This document shows positions 53,875-62,175 of a DNA stretch of 64,000 bases, piece by piece. The DNA is from a virus: the IMG/VR virus record IMGVR_UViG_3300008261_000125, positions 31,568 through 95,567 of that record; one strand, given 5' to 3'. The stretch's first letter is position 1. Each line of letters begins with the position of its first letter. Below the pieces are notes generated by a model. The model saw only the letters and a program-made list of their open reading frames with translations. It did not search any database and was not told the DNA's origin. Made by a program: the position numbers and the translations under genes.

Positions 53875-56643
53875 CTATTTCTTCTTATTATTATTTTTAG
53901 CTTTTACATCAAATTTATTTTTATTTTCTCTTGCTATATTTAAATCCATCTGCTTCATTTGCATTTGAGCTTGTATTTTCTCTCTTTCAATTTGAGCCTT
54001 TTCTCTATCATTCTCTGTTCTGTTAGACTCTTTATTGTATTGCAAATTCATGTTTTCTTTATACTGTTCAGTTTTTTGAATTTGTCCTAAAGCATCCATA
54101 TAATCAGACTGTTGGTTCTGATTAATATCTTGCATAGCACCATATCCAGCAGATTTAATTTCAGCAATAAGTATATCTTTTCTTCTATCTTTCTCAGCTT
54201 CTTGCATTTTAGTATCAAGTTCAAGTTGTTTTTCTTGAAGTCTAGTTTGCATTTCTTGCTGTTGCATTTCTTGTTCATGCTGTTGTTGTTCTTGTCTCAA
54301 CTTATCAGCTTTCTTCTCTATTCCTTTTAATGCATTAGTAAGTTCACCAATAGATTCAGTTTGGATAATATTTCCTAAATCATAAATAGATGCACCAGCA
54401 GTATTGTTAGAAATAGCTAACTGTTTCATTTGCTCTAATATAGATCTTTGATTTGCCTTAGTAGAAGAGAATATATTAAGATCTCTTAATAATAAATCAG
54501 TACCATTCATTTCAAAGTTTACTTTTTCATCAGCAGATGTCATATACTGAAGTCTTACAGATGGTTTTTTAGCTTGATAATATTGTGCTAAATCAGTTCT
54601 CATCTGGTGAACTCTTGGCATTAAGTAATCTGAATGTTGAATAAAGTAGGTTTCAGTCTGTGCATAAGATCCTGTTACAGCTTGTTCAATTCCTTTAGCA
54701 GTATCAGTTTGTCCTATTTGTTGACCTAATCTTTGAGGAGATACACCAATTACTTCAAAACATTGTTGTTTAAAGTAGTTAGCCATTTGAATCCTAGATA
54801 ACATCCTTTGAGTTTGTTCTAGGTTCATTACTTGGAAATGCTGGAAGTTTAATGCATTTTCTGTATTAGTAATAGAAGTATCCAATGGTAACATTTGGAA
54901 ATTCTTCATTGCTACATAAGCTTTGGCTAAATTGTTTTTACCCCAATCACCTCCTAAAGATTTTTGTGGTAAAGCATTTTGATCCAACATAATAACTGTA
55001 CCTAATTCATCTACTAGAATATCAGCTATCTGGTTATTAACAATGTTGTATCCAATTTGGAAAGGTTTCATTAAATCTACCATAGAAGTAGATCTTGTAT
55101 TTCTATCATTAAATACAGCACCTTCTACTGGAAGTTTACAACCATAAAGTGTACTGTCTCCTTTGAATTGAAATTTTAATGGTCCTAATTTGTTTTGATC
55201 TATACCTAAGTACATTGGGTTAATACCTCCTGGATTATTCATACCCCAGAATGATGGATGGTTAGGTCCTATTTTAATACCTCCCCAAGTTTGATTAATC
55301 CATATCCAATCAATGTGCTCACCAAATACTAAGTTATCTTTAGTTTTATTTTTAACTAAAGTTGTATCATAGATTGGTTTATCTGTTACTATATAGTCTT
55401 CTGTGATGATGTCTGTATCTACTTCACCTGTTTCACTTATCTTAGTAAGATGACCTACTTTTCTTTGTGATTTCCAGTATGCTGTAGTTACCCTTAGTAG
55501 GAAGGCTGCACCCATAGGAGCATAATCCTCATTCTCAGACATGATCCAGTTAATAATATCTCCACCATTATAAATGAAGTTATCATACATAGACACAAAC
55601 TGTCTGTATGCTAAACCTGGCATATTTGTATTCCACTCATGTGATTTAGTAGCATCATAGTAACTACCATCATTTTGATAACCTTGAAGTGGATAACCTG
55701 CAGATCTTACCGGGTAAATAGCTTCAATAGATTCTAATTGTTCTTGAGTCATTACATAACCATACTTGTCAATAACATCAGCAATGGTCATCATCTCAAT
55801 TTTACCAACCCAGTTACCTTGAGAAATATATCTAGCATCAGGAGATTTATGATAGAATGTAGTTACAGGATTCCATAATTCTACATCATAATCATCATCA
55901 TTCATTTTAAAGTGCCAGAACTCTCTATCAGTAATAAGCATATCTCTGAATCCTCTTTCCTCAAGCTCATCCATTTTAAATCTTTCTTCATCAATTTTAT
56001 ACTGATGAATAGCCCATTGTTCACACATACTTCTATAATCTTTATCAAAGAATGATTGAATCTCTGGTAAAGTTTTAAGATTTTCTGGAGACATTTGTTG
56101 TTCCATTTGTTGTTGAACTTCAGGATCATTTTGATCAAGACCTTGTTCAAGCATTTTAGCCATAAGCTTTTGTTGTGCTTTAGCTAATAATACTTCTTCA
56201 ACTTGAGATCTCTTTTGTTCTAATTGTTCATTATAAGAGAATTCATCTACAGCTTTAAATGTAATTTTAGTATTTCTTTTTGCAAACTCAGCAGTAAGGA
56301 CATTAATTACATTAGGAATGATAGGATAAAACTTTAATTCAAGAGCACTAACATCTTCTTTTGCTAGAGTGTCAACTATATCTCTCATCTCATTATCATC
56401 TTCAACAAGATAATCTGTTTTATCAATTACACCTTTAGCTAATTTGTAATTTTTCATCAACCTCCTGGCATTTCTTCTGATTTGCTTTAATCCATTCCAT
56501 TCAAGCCAATCTAAATTCCAGGCTGCCCATTCTGCATCTTTTTCACTTTTAGGTAAAAACTGGAGAGGTTGAGTAATAGAACCCATTCTATTGTACTCAG
56601 CCTTTTTTCCAGACTTCATTTGCATTGCATTTAATACTTGCAT
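53875..56643 (-). CDS. Portal protein, 922 aa
   Basis: The gene follows TerL by 7 nt, and its length fits crAss-like portals, which are large. The N-terminal half carries the mixed alpha/beta crown and wing-type sequence with many Trp and Asp residues (AAWNLDWLEWNGLKQIRRNARRL). Residues about 660-700 contain a helical stem/clip-type segment (GVSPQRLGQQIGQTDTAKGIEQA). The last 170 residues are a long Gln/Glu-rich coiled coil ending in Lys/Asn. It forms the dodecameric vertex through which DNA is packaged and ejected. It ends at TAG. Confidence 0.8.
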   Translation of the reverse strand: MQVLNAMQMKSGKKAEYNRMGSITQPLQFLPKSEKDAEWAAWNLDWLEWNGLKQIRRNARRLMKNYKLAKGVIDKTDYLVEDDNEMRDIVDTLAKEDVSALELKFYPIIPNVINVLTAEFAKRNTKITFKAVDEFSYNEQLEQKRSQVEEVLLAKAQQKLMAKMLEQGLDQNDPEVQQQMEQQMSPENLKTLPEIQSFFDKDYRSMCEQWAIHQYKIDEERFKMDELEERGFRDMLITDREFWHFKMNDDDYDVELWNPVTTFYHKSPDARYISQGNWVGKIEMMTIADVIDKYGYVMTQEQLESIEAIYPVRSAGYPLQGYQNDGSYYDATKSHEWNTNMPGLAYRQFVSMYDNFIYNGGDIINWIMSENEDYAPMGAAFLLRVTTAYWKSQRKVGHLTKISETGEVDTDIITEDYIVTDKPIYDTTLVKNKTKDNLVFGEHIDWIWINQTWGGIKIGPNHPSFWGMNNPGGINPMYLGIDQNKLGPLKFQFKGDSTLYGCKLPVEGAVFNDRNTRSTSMVDLMKPFQIGYNIVNNQIADILVDELGTVIMLDQNALPQKSLGGDWGKNNLAKAYVAMKNFQMLPLDTSITNTENALNFQHFQVMNLEQTQRMLSRIQMANYFKQQCFEVIGVSPQRLGQQIGQTDTAKGIEQAVTGSYAQTETYFIQHSDYLMPRVHQMRTDLAQYYQAKKPSVRLQYMTSADEKVNFEMNGTDLLLRDLNIFSSTKANQRSILEQMKQLAISNNTAGASIYDLGNIIQTESIGELTNALKGIEKKADKLRQEQQQHEQEMQQQEMQTRLQEKQLELDTKMQEAEKDRRKDILIAEIKSAGYGAMQDINQNQQSDYMDALGQIQKTEQYKENMNLQYNKESNRTENDREKAQIEREKIQAQMQMKQMDLNIARENKNKFDVKAKNNNKKK

Positions 56644-56650
56644 ATCTTTT

Positions 56651-58852
56651 TTATCTTAAATTTTTAAATGGTGATCTTGGTACTCTATAAGAAGAATCCC
56701 AATTACTTTTACCCATATGTCTAAAAGGACTATTAGTAAATTTATATAAATCTTGTGAATTATCCAAAGATTTTTTATCTGTCTTATCTATTCTCTTTTT
56801 GATACCTCTATTGGCTTCCTGCACTTTAGCAAAAGCTATAAGAGCCCCCAATGCAACTAGTCTATCCACATTCATTCCTTCTCTGTATTGTTGCATTTCT
56901 ATCATTGCCATTATATCAGGAATCCTTTCAATACCATACTTAATTCTTACAACTACACCATCTTCTTTTTCAACTCTGTCCAGTTCTTCTTTACAGTAAT
57001 CAATTAAGTAATTTAGAATGTAAGTTTTAAATATAGTACCACTATTTCTCCAACCATATTCAGTATATCCTCCTATAGAGTTTTCTATATCTTTTCTAAA
57101 TATAATTTGATCTTTAGGAACAAGGTACTTTTGTTTTCTTTTTTTAATCATATGTGTTAGAAAGCCTGGTACATTGTTCTCAACAATAGTCCAAGCATTA
57201 TACCACTCTATGAGTAACTCTAATCTTTCATGTGTTTTATTAATATCATCAAACCTTCCACACCAGCTTGCTACAATTCTATCTTCTTCAATATAAGTAG
57301 TTACTTCACCACCATCAATCTTAGTTACTTCTACTGGAATTTTATACACATAAATAGAACATAAAGATTCTGATGTAGTTGTTTTACCCTGAGCTACTGG
57401 ATCTATAGAGGCATAATATGTTCCCCAACTAGCATTTTTATCTGGTCTTTCATAAACAACAATAACACCTGTTTTATCTTCAGTGTTTTTAGTTATAGGA
57501 AATTCACTAATAGGAATCTTATTACTCTTTTCTACATTCCATGTAGCATCTGCATTTCTTGATAAATTAATAAATTCAGTTACATATTCCTTTTCTTCAA
57601 TTCTTCTTTTCTGAGCAGCAACTAAATGACTAGGAAATATAGAAACAGATCTTGTAGCAAATGCTTCTTCAATATTTCTAGGATGCTGTGATAACTCTAA
57701 CTGGAAAAGCTCTGGAGATAAATCCTTTTTCTTTTTATCAAAGTATTCATCTAGCATTTTTAGAGCTTCCTCTACTAATGAGTTACCATACTTATCTACA
57801 CAAGGAGGCATTGACCATTGTTCAGGAATAAATAATCCTGATTTACCATGAGTATTTTTATTGTCTAATAGATTAGATTCAACATAAAAAATATCATTAG
57901 CTTCTGGATGAAGTATCATTTCTCTTAATGGTTCACATTGATCTAAATCACCCACTGATCCAGCAGCAATAAAAGTACCTGTTGTAATCATACCTGATTT
58001 AAGTGCAGGCTTCATGTATCCAAATGTGTTATCCATCTTTGGAGCAATTCCTGCCTCCTCATGGAAGAAGTAAGTACATGGTCCCCCTACACCAGCAGTA
58101 GGATCTTTTTCAAATGATGTTCCTTTAAGAACTCCTTTCAAACCTTTGTTAGTTTTTCTGTTTTGACCTGGGACTGAAGTCTCAATTTGCTGTTGCCAGT
58201 CAAGGACTTTACCTGGGTTCATTGGTCTATACCAAGCAGTATTATCATCTAAGAAGTTTCTATATTCATTTAAGAATCTCCATGTATCATTAACATAAGT
58301 CTTAAGACTTGCACCTATTTTTAAGATAGGAGTTTCTTCAAACCAAATACAGTTTATAAGTTTAGCTGCATGGAAATAAGAAGAGGCTATCTGCCTTTTC
58401 TTTAATACAGCTGCATGTTTATAGAATAACTCTGCTAAAACTTCATATAATGCTAAATGGTATTGAGCATCTCTTATATCTGGGAAGGAGAATCTTCTTA
58501 TCTCTTTATTATTAATTGGTAGGAAGTTCAACCACATGTAGTACTCTCTAGTTAGATACCAACACTTTTCCCCATTCTTAAAAATAACTCCCTTTCTACA
58601 TCTTGTTTTTTGTTCATCCCAGTATGTTATATAGTCTTTACTTTTAACTGGAGCTGCTACATAGTAACCATTTTTATTATACTTTGAAGCCTCTTCATTA
58701 AATACAAATGAAGTCTCATCAAATTCATACTTACCTGGTTCTTTAAATATAGACAATACAAAATCTCTAAACTCACTTCTGGTATCAAAACTAGTTGTTG
58801 TCCAAGTACCATTGTCCCAAGTAGGAATATCAGTATAAAAAAATTTATCCAT
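56651..58852 (-). CDS. terL: Terminase large subunit
   Basis: A 733-residue packaging motor. The ATPase domain shows a degenerate Walker A-type segment around residues 152-162 (KRQIASSYFHA), Walker B at about 260-267 (TYFFHEEAG, with the catalytic Glu) and a coupling motif near 296-300 (AAGSV). The RNase H-like nuclease domain has its acidic residues at D484 (YASIDPVAQG), E558 (TIVENNVPG) and D663 (NVDRLVALGALI). The first ATG at 58852 overlaps the preceding 70-residue gene by 8 nt. Placement next to the portal is standard. The Walker A lacks the classical GKS/T, as in several divergent terminases. Confidence 0.9.
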   Translation of the reverse strand: MDKFFYTDIPTWDNGTWTTTSFDTRSEFRDFVLSIFKEPGKYEFDETSFVFNEEASKYNKNGYYVAAPVKSKDYITYWDEQKTRCRKGVIFKNGEKCWYLTREYYMWLNFLPINNKEIRRFSFPDIRDAQYHLALYEVLAELFYKHAAVLKKRQIASSYFHAAKLINCIWFEETPILKIGASLKTYVNDTWRFLNEYRNFLDDNTAWYRPMNPGKVLDWQQQIETSVPGQNRKTNKGLKGVLKGTSFEKDPTAGVGGPCTYFFHEEAGIAPKMDNTFGYMKPALKSGMITTGTFIAAGSVGDLDQCEPLREMILHPEANDIFYVESNLLDNKNTHGKSGLFIPEQWSMPPCVDKYGNSLVEEALKMLDEYFDKKKKDLSPELFQLELSQHPRNIEEAFATRSVSIFPSHLVAAQKRRIEEKEYVTEFINLSRNADATWNVEKSNKIPISEFPITKNTEDKTGVIVVYERPDKNASWGTYYASIDPVAQGKTTTSESLCSIYVYKIPVEVTKIDGGEVTTYIEEDRIVASWCGRFDDINKTHERLELLIEWYNAWTIVENNVPGFLTHMIKKRKQKYLVPKDQIIFRKDIENSIGGYTEYGWRNSGTIFKTYILNYLIDYCKEELDRVEKEDGVVVRIKYGIERIPDIMAMIEMQQYREGMNVDRLVALGALIAFAKVQEANRGIKKRIDKTDKKSLDNSQDLYKFTNSPFRHMGKSNWDSSYRVPRSPFKNLR

Positions 58853-59057
58853 TTTTTAATAGCTTTTTAATTTTAGCTTCATCACCATCAGTTCTTTGTA
58901 TAACATCAACTAATGTACTGTGATTTTTTGAAGTCAAAACATTTTGTAATTCTCCATTAAAATATTTGCTTGCATCTTCTCTTTTAAATGCAGCCCAACT
59001 TTTAATATGATAGTTATAATGAAATAACCAATTGTATAAAATATTATCATTGATCAT
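58845..59057 (-). CDS. Small protein before terL, 70 aa
   Basis: MINDNILYNWLFHYNYHIKS is followed by WAAFKREDASKYFNGEL and an acidic/basic C-terminus (DEAKIKKLLKNG). It overlaps both the upstream gene and terL, so all three are translationally coupled. The short helical sequence could be a terminase accessory protein. No domain is recognised. Confidence 0.7.
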   Translation of the reverse strand: MINDNILYNWLFHYNYHIKSWAAFKREDASKYFNGELQNVLTSKNHSTLVDVIQRTDGDEAKIKKLLKNG

Positions 59058-59559
59058 AAGCTAATGAGCCTCCACCTCTTGTTCTAGTTAATTGTTCATC
59101 TTGTAAATCTTTATATACTCCTTTGTAAGATTGTCTTACAGCATCAAAGTCTTTTGCTATTCTAAGTAAAGCAGTAGCAGATCCATCTCTACCAAATGTT
59201 GGTTTAGTTGTACTCATTACTTCTGCCATATTATCTAGTGCAATTTTAATCCCATTATAAGCTCTTGATGTAGGAGTTTCATTTAACTCTTTACATTTTT
59301 GTAAAGCAATTAAAATCAATTCATCTTCAGAAAAGAAATTAGCATCTATATCTCTTAGGATTAATTCTTCTTTGTCATCTTCTGAAATATTAAAATACGG
59401 ATTCAAGTCTTCACTAGGGCATGTCATATAAAATAAATAAGAATAAATAGATGTATAATCATCTGGATAACTCTCCATTATATCTTTAAGAAACTTTAAA
59501 GTATAACAATGTTCAGTAGGAATTATCTTTCCATTTTGTAAATCAAATAGTCTTATCAT
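59047..59559 (-). CDS. Conserved protein, possible small terminase subunit, 170 aa
   Basis: Acidic N-terminal part, helical C-terminal part (GSATALLRIAKDFDAVRQSYKGVYKDLQDEQLTRTRGGGSLAYDQ). The final RGG-AYDQ end resembles proteins I associate with the gene before terL in Bacteroidota phages. A small terminase subunit is expected at this place, and size and helical content fit. No helix-turn-helix is obvious. It overlaps the next gene by 11 nt. Confidence 0.65.
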   Translation of the reverse strand: MIRLFDLQNGKIIPTEHCYTLKFLKDIMESYPDDYTSIYSYLFYMTCPSEDLNPYFNISEDDKEELILRDIDANFFSEDELILIALQKCKELNETPTSRAYNGIKIALDNMAEVMSTTKPTFGRDGSATALLRIAKDFDAVRQSYKGVYKDLQDEQLTRTRGGGSLAYDQ

Positions 59560-59728
59560 CTTTAATTTTTTTTATTTGTCCACAAAAAAGTTCATGTACT
59601 TGTTCTTTGTCATTAAGTTCTAAAAAAACATACCTAGCTGATACAAGACATTTACCATTTTTATCTTTTTCTAAACATATGTTAGGATTTGTCCAATAGT
59701 TTTGGTGTGTATATTCTTCGTTACTCAT
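59543..59728 (-). CDS. Small protein of unknown function, 61 aa
   Basis: A polar protein (MSNEEYTHQNYWTNPNICLEK then DKNGKCLVSARYVFLELNDKEQ) with two separated Cys residues. It ends at TGA and overlaps the next gene by 17 nt and the previous by 4 nt (ATGA). Its use of TGA, together with TAG and TAA elsewhere, argues for the standard code. Function unknown. Confidence 0.65.
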   Translation of the reverse strand: MSNEEYTHQNYWTNPNICLEKDKNGKCLVSARYVFLELNDKEQVHELFCGQIKKIKDDKTI

Positions 59729-59973
59729 TTTGTTTTTTCTATAAATAATTTGTGAAAATCATCATAAGGTATATCAATACAAATACTGATACCTGGATCT
59801 ATTATTATTAATGTATATGGTTCAGGTTCTCCATCATCATCTACAGATTCTCTGTAGTAAATTACACCATCTAAATCAAAAGAACATTTGGAAAAATGCA
59901 ATTGCTCAATTCCTAAATCTTCTTTCATTTTACTATTTTCTAACACTAAGTTAAATTGTACTATATTTTTCAT
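59725..59973 (-). CDS. Small acidic protein, 82 aa
   Basis: I choose ATG 59973, which lies 1 nt after the stop of the nuclease gene; a GTG 18 nt upstream would overlap that gene and adds only a Lys/Asn-rich peptide. The protein starts MKNIVQFNLVLENSKMKEDLG, is mainly beta-strand-like and acidic (DDDGEPEPYTLIIIDPG). No domain is recognised. It couples the nuclease gene to the terminase region. Confidence 0.65.
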   Translation of the reverse strand: MKNIVQFNLVLENSKMKEDLGIEQLHFSKCSFDLDGVIYYRESVDDDGEPEPYTLIIIDPGISICIDIPYDDFHKLFIEKTK

Positions 59974-59974
59974 A

Positions 59975-60793
59975 TTATTTTTTATTTTCACTTAACCAAT
60001 TTAACATTGATAATACTTCTGATTTTAAATATGGTACCTCATAAGGAACCACTTCTTTTACTATTGGATCTCCATTTGTATCTTTTCTAGGAATAGGGTT
60101 TCCAAATTTATCTTCACCTTCCTTTTCAAATATAATATGATGCAATATTAGTTTACCTGCTTTGTATCTAGGATTATGTTTTAAAATAAAATACATGTAT
60201 GTACTTAATTGTAAAGCATAATGGTTATAGTTACAATCATCTAAATGTTCTAAAGGATGTAACATTTTTGTTGATTTACCTTCCCAGTTTACAAAACTTG
60301 TTTTCTTAATTTCTTTGTTTGTTTTGTAATCTACAATATCAACTGTATCTTTTATTACTTCTACTCTATCTGACTGACCACATACTCCTACTGATTTTAA
60401 ATATACAAAATGTTCAGGATAAATCCCTTCAGTAAGTTTCTGATTAGGAGCATGTTTTACTTTACCATCCCAAATAGGTTTGATAATAGGAATAGCTACA
60501 CCTTGTCTTTGTATAGTATCTATACTAAGTAAATCTGATTCTCTTTGATCATGATACCAAGACCCTGCAGTAATTGCTCTATCTGTTTCACTTGCCCAAT
60601 GAGCTTGAATTTCTTCAGGCTTCATACCAAACCATTTAGATTTAGGATTTTTTGCAGACTTGATAGATTGCTTAATAGGATCAAACTTTTGCTTAAACTG
60701 ACCAACAAATGTTGTAACACTTACCCAATCTATTTTATCATTTGGGTCTAAGCTTTCATATTTATGATTCTGTGCTTTGAATATTACTGCCAT
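59975..60793 (-). CDS. PD-(D/E)XK superfamily nuclease (Cas4/RecB-like exonuclease fold)
   Basis: A 272-residue protein with the complete core: a helix with GSWYHDQRE (His at 81), D142 in GVCGQSDRVEVI, D155-Y-K157 in VDIVDYKTNKE, and a following helix with LQLSTYMYFIL. This is the RecB/Cas4-type arrangement, which cleaves DNA with metal ions. In crAss-like genomes such a gene sits near the packaging genes and may serve in recombination or DNA processing before packaging. The N-terminus (MAVIFKAQNHKYESLDPNDKI) resembles that of other phage exonucleases. Confidence 0.8.
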   Translation of the reverse strand: MAVIFKAQNHKYESLDPNDKIDWVSVTTFVGQFKQKFDPIKQSIKSAKNPKSKWFGMKPEEIQAHWASETDRAITAGSWYHDQRESDLLSIDTIQRQGVAIPIIKPIWDGKVKHAPNQKLTEGIYPEHFVYLKSVGVCGQSDRVEVIKDTVDIVDYKTNKEIKKTSFVNWEGKSTKMLHPLEHLDDCNYNHYALQLSTYMYFILKHNPRYKAGKLILHHIIFEKEGEDKFGNPIPRKDTNGDPIVKEVVPYEVPYLKSEVLSMLNWLSENKK

Positions 60794-60803
60794 TGTTATT
60801 TAA

Positions 60804-61082
60804 TTAAAGTTTTACTTCTTTCCATTTAGCTCCATCTGGATGTGGACATTCTGATTCTAAAGAGCGAAGCTTTAGAGAAAGACTGCAACCACATTCCCCA
60901 CAACAAGGATGTGTACCAGATACTACACACTTTTCTCCTTTTACATCTAATAAAGGACATGTGTTACAAATCATTAATCTTTTATAATAAACTTTTTCAA
61001 CAGGATCTGTTTTAAATATCTTGTTGATCAGTCCCTTTAGAATCAAAGTTTTGTTTTTCCATATTGTTTTTACTTTGCTCAT
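60804..61082 (-). CDS. Zinc-ribbon protein, 92 aa
   Basis: Eight cysteines: C39 and C42 (CNTC), C52, C60-C61, C64, C66 and C79, in the spacing of two zinc knuckles (HPCCGECGC). The N-terminal 35 residues are basic and hydrophobic (TLILKGLINKIF). The ATG at 61082 gives a 71-nt overlap with the HU/IHF-like gene; the alternative start at 60974 would remove the basic helix but keep all cysteines. I prefer the long form because the helix looks conserved in type. The function may be DNA or RNA binding. Confidence 0.75.
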   Translation of the reverse strand: MSKVKTIWKNKTLILKGLINKIFKTDPVEKVYYKRLMICNTCPLLDVKGEKCVVSGTHPCCGECGCSLSLKLRSLESECPHPDGAKWKEVKL

Positions 61083-61434
61083 TTCTTAGGTTTTTAATTT
61101 TATTAAATTTCTCAGTTGTTTCTAATGCTTGTTTCTTAATGTTTTCTAAAAGAGCAATTCTTTCTTCAAGTTTTTTCTTGATGTGAAACTTTTTAAATTC
61201 CCCATCTAACTTATTAACTGCTCTAGTATATTTGGTTACAATCTCATCAATCTTCCAGTGTTTAACTTTGAATGTCCCTAGATTAGCTACAGATATGTTC
61301 ATATATTCCATATTAACTATATCTTGTCTAATGTTTTTCCAATAGTAATTAACTACTGCAGCTACTAACTTATCTGATTGACCAGTTTTATTAGCTGTAA
61401 CCTTTATAAAATCTTTAGCTTTTTTGGGATTCAA
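61012..61434 (-). CDS. HU/IHF-like DNA-binding protein with TTG start, 140 aa
   Basis: Residues 5-60 fit the HU/IHF N-terminal helices and first beta strand (KAKDFIKVTANKTG, then NISVANLGTFKVKHW, like the GFGTF strand of HU). The following part has a shortened arm and a long Lys-rich helix. crAss-like phages are known to encode IHF-like proteins. No in-frame ATG exists between the upstream stop codon (61453-61455) and the core, so translation most likely begins at TTG 61434, overlapping the previous gene by 20 nt. It bends DNA in replication, packaging or transcription. Confidence 0.75.
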   Translation of the reverse strand: MNPKKAKDFIKVTANKTGQSDKLVAAVVNYYWKNIRQDIVNMEYMNISVANLGTFKVKHWKIDEIVTKYTRAVNKLDGEFKKFHIKKKLEERIALLENIKKQALETTEKFNKIKNLRNEQSKNNMEKQNFDSKGTDQQDI

Positions 61435-61828
61435 TGTAAATAATTTTATAGTTTAACAAAATATTACCTTCAGTTTGAATCTGCAATTCACTATTAATTT
61501 CTACTGTTTTACTATGACCTGAACCTTTTTTAATAACAAGCTGATAGTTAGCCATTTTGGCTAGGCAGTTTCTAACTGTTTGTGGTGTTTTAAAAATAAG
61601 TCTGCTAAATGGTAATGTAGAATCCTTCTCTTTATTCTCAGGATCACAACAAGCATTACAAAAATTTGATAGCTCAGATTTTTTAACAAGAGCTAAGACT
61701 GTAAGACACTCAAGATCAGAGTCACTTATTGTTAACTTTTTAGTAAAACAATAAGTGATTATCTGATACTTGATAACCTCTTCCAAAGTCATAGCAACTT
61801 TCTTATCTACAAGGTTAACTTTAGCCAT
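61415..61828 (-). CDS. Probable winged-helix DNA-binding protein, 137 aa
   Basis: The segment FSRLIFKTPQTVRNCLAKMANYQLVIKKGSGHSKTVEIN (residues about 75-113) reads as helix-turn-helix followed by a beta wing. The N-terminal half is helical with a CNACCD cluster at about 58-63. It lies upstream of the HU/IHF-like gene with which it overlaps. A transcription or replication regulator is likely. Its leader shares 16 bases through the ATG with the 338-residue virion gene, including AAACCAAC. Confidence 0.6.
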   Translation of the reverse strand: MAKVNLVDKKVAMTLEEVIKYQIITYCFTKKLTISDSDLECLTVLALVKKSELSNFCNACCDPENKEKDSTLPFSRLIFKTPQTVRNCLAKMANYQLVIKKGSGHSKTVEINSELQIQTEGNILLNYKIIYIESQKS

Positions 61829-61854
61829 GTTGGTTTATTTTAGCTAAGTTAATC

Positions 61855-62109
61855 TTAAGAATTTGCTTCTGCTTTTTGTTCAGCTTCTTGATTCTCTTGT
61901 TCTTCTTTTGGTCCCATTGTCAAATGAGTCCTTTTGATAATACAACTGATTTCTCTTAATGCTGACTCTTCAATATCAGCTTTAAGTTTTTGATACTCAG
62001 CTTGTAATTTTAAAATTTCAATTTGATTTTTGAAAAACTCAGTTGTTTGAATTCTTCTTTTCATTAACTCTTCTGGAGTAATTTGCTCTTGTTGGTTTTC
62101 TGTTGACAT
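61855..62109 (-). CDS. Small coiled-coil protein, 84 aa
   Basis: I choose ATG 62109. The longer frame begins at a TTG that is part of the promoter -7 box. The protein (MSTENQQEQITPEELMKRR) is a single long helix with a Glu/Lys pattern and an acidic, low-complexity end (EEQENQEAEQKAEANS). It is the first gene behind a good promoter candidate. Function unknown; a DNA-packaging or regulatory cofactor is possible. Confidence 0.65.
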   Translation of the reverse strand: MSTENQQEQITPEELMKRRIQTTEFFKNQIEILKLQAEYQKLKADIEESALREISCIIKRTHLTMGPKEEQENQEAEQKAEANS

Positions 62110-62130
62110 AATTGTTAGTTTAACTTTATA

Positions 62131-62164
62131 CAAATTTAATGTATAAAGTTTAAACTTACAATAT
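62131..62164 (-). promoter_or_regulatory. Bacteroidota-type promoter candidate
   Basis: On the minus strand ATATTG (62159-62164) is followed by exactly 20 bases and then TAAATTTG (62131-62138). This is a full match to the Bacteroidota -33/-7 pattern. The start codon follows about 21 bases later. It lies in the gap between the lysis genes and the DNA-binding/packaging genes and likely drives the latter. Confidence 0.6.
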
Positions 62165-62175
62165 TTATTTTAAAA

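Noticed and set aside
12464-54330. Other short ORFs on the plus strand or in other minus frames inside large genes
   Set aside because: Composition follows the overlapping real gene (Lys/Asn/Ile or Ser/Leu/Phe-rich), and all lie fully inside well-supported genes.
9628-59728. Stop-codon reassignment (TAG or TGA recoding), known in some crAss-like phages
   Set aside because: TAG (15765, 53875), TGA (59543) and TAA all end genes at tight junctions, and large genes have no internal TAG or TGA. Only the single TAA at 21883 needs a special explanation.
59974-59991. GTG start for the 82-residue gene
   Set aside because: ATG 59973 gives a natural 1-nt spacing to the upstream stop; the extra residues are only Lys/Asn-rich.
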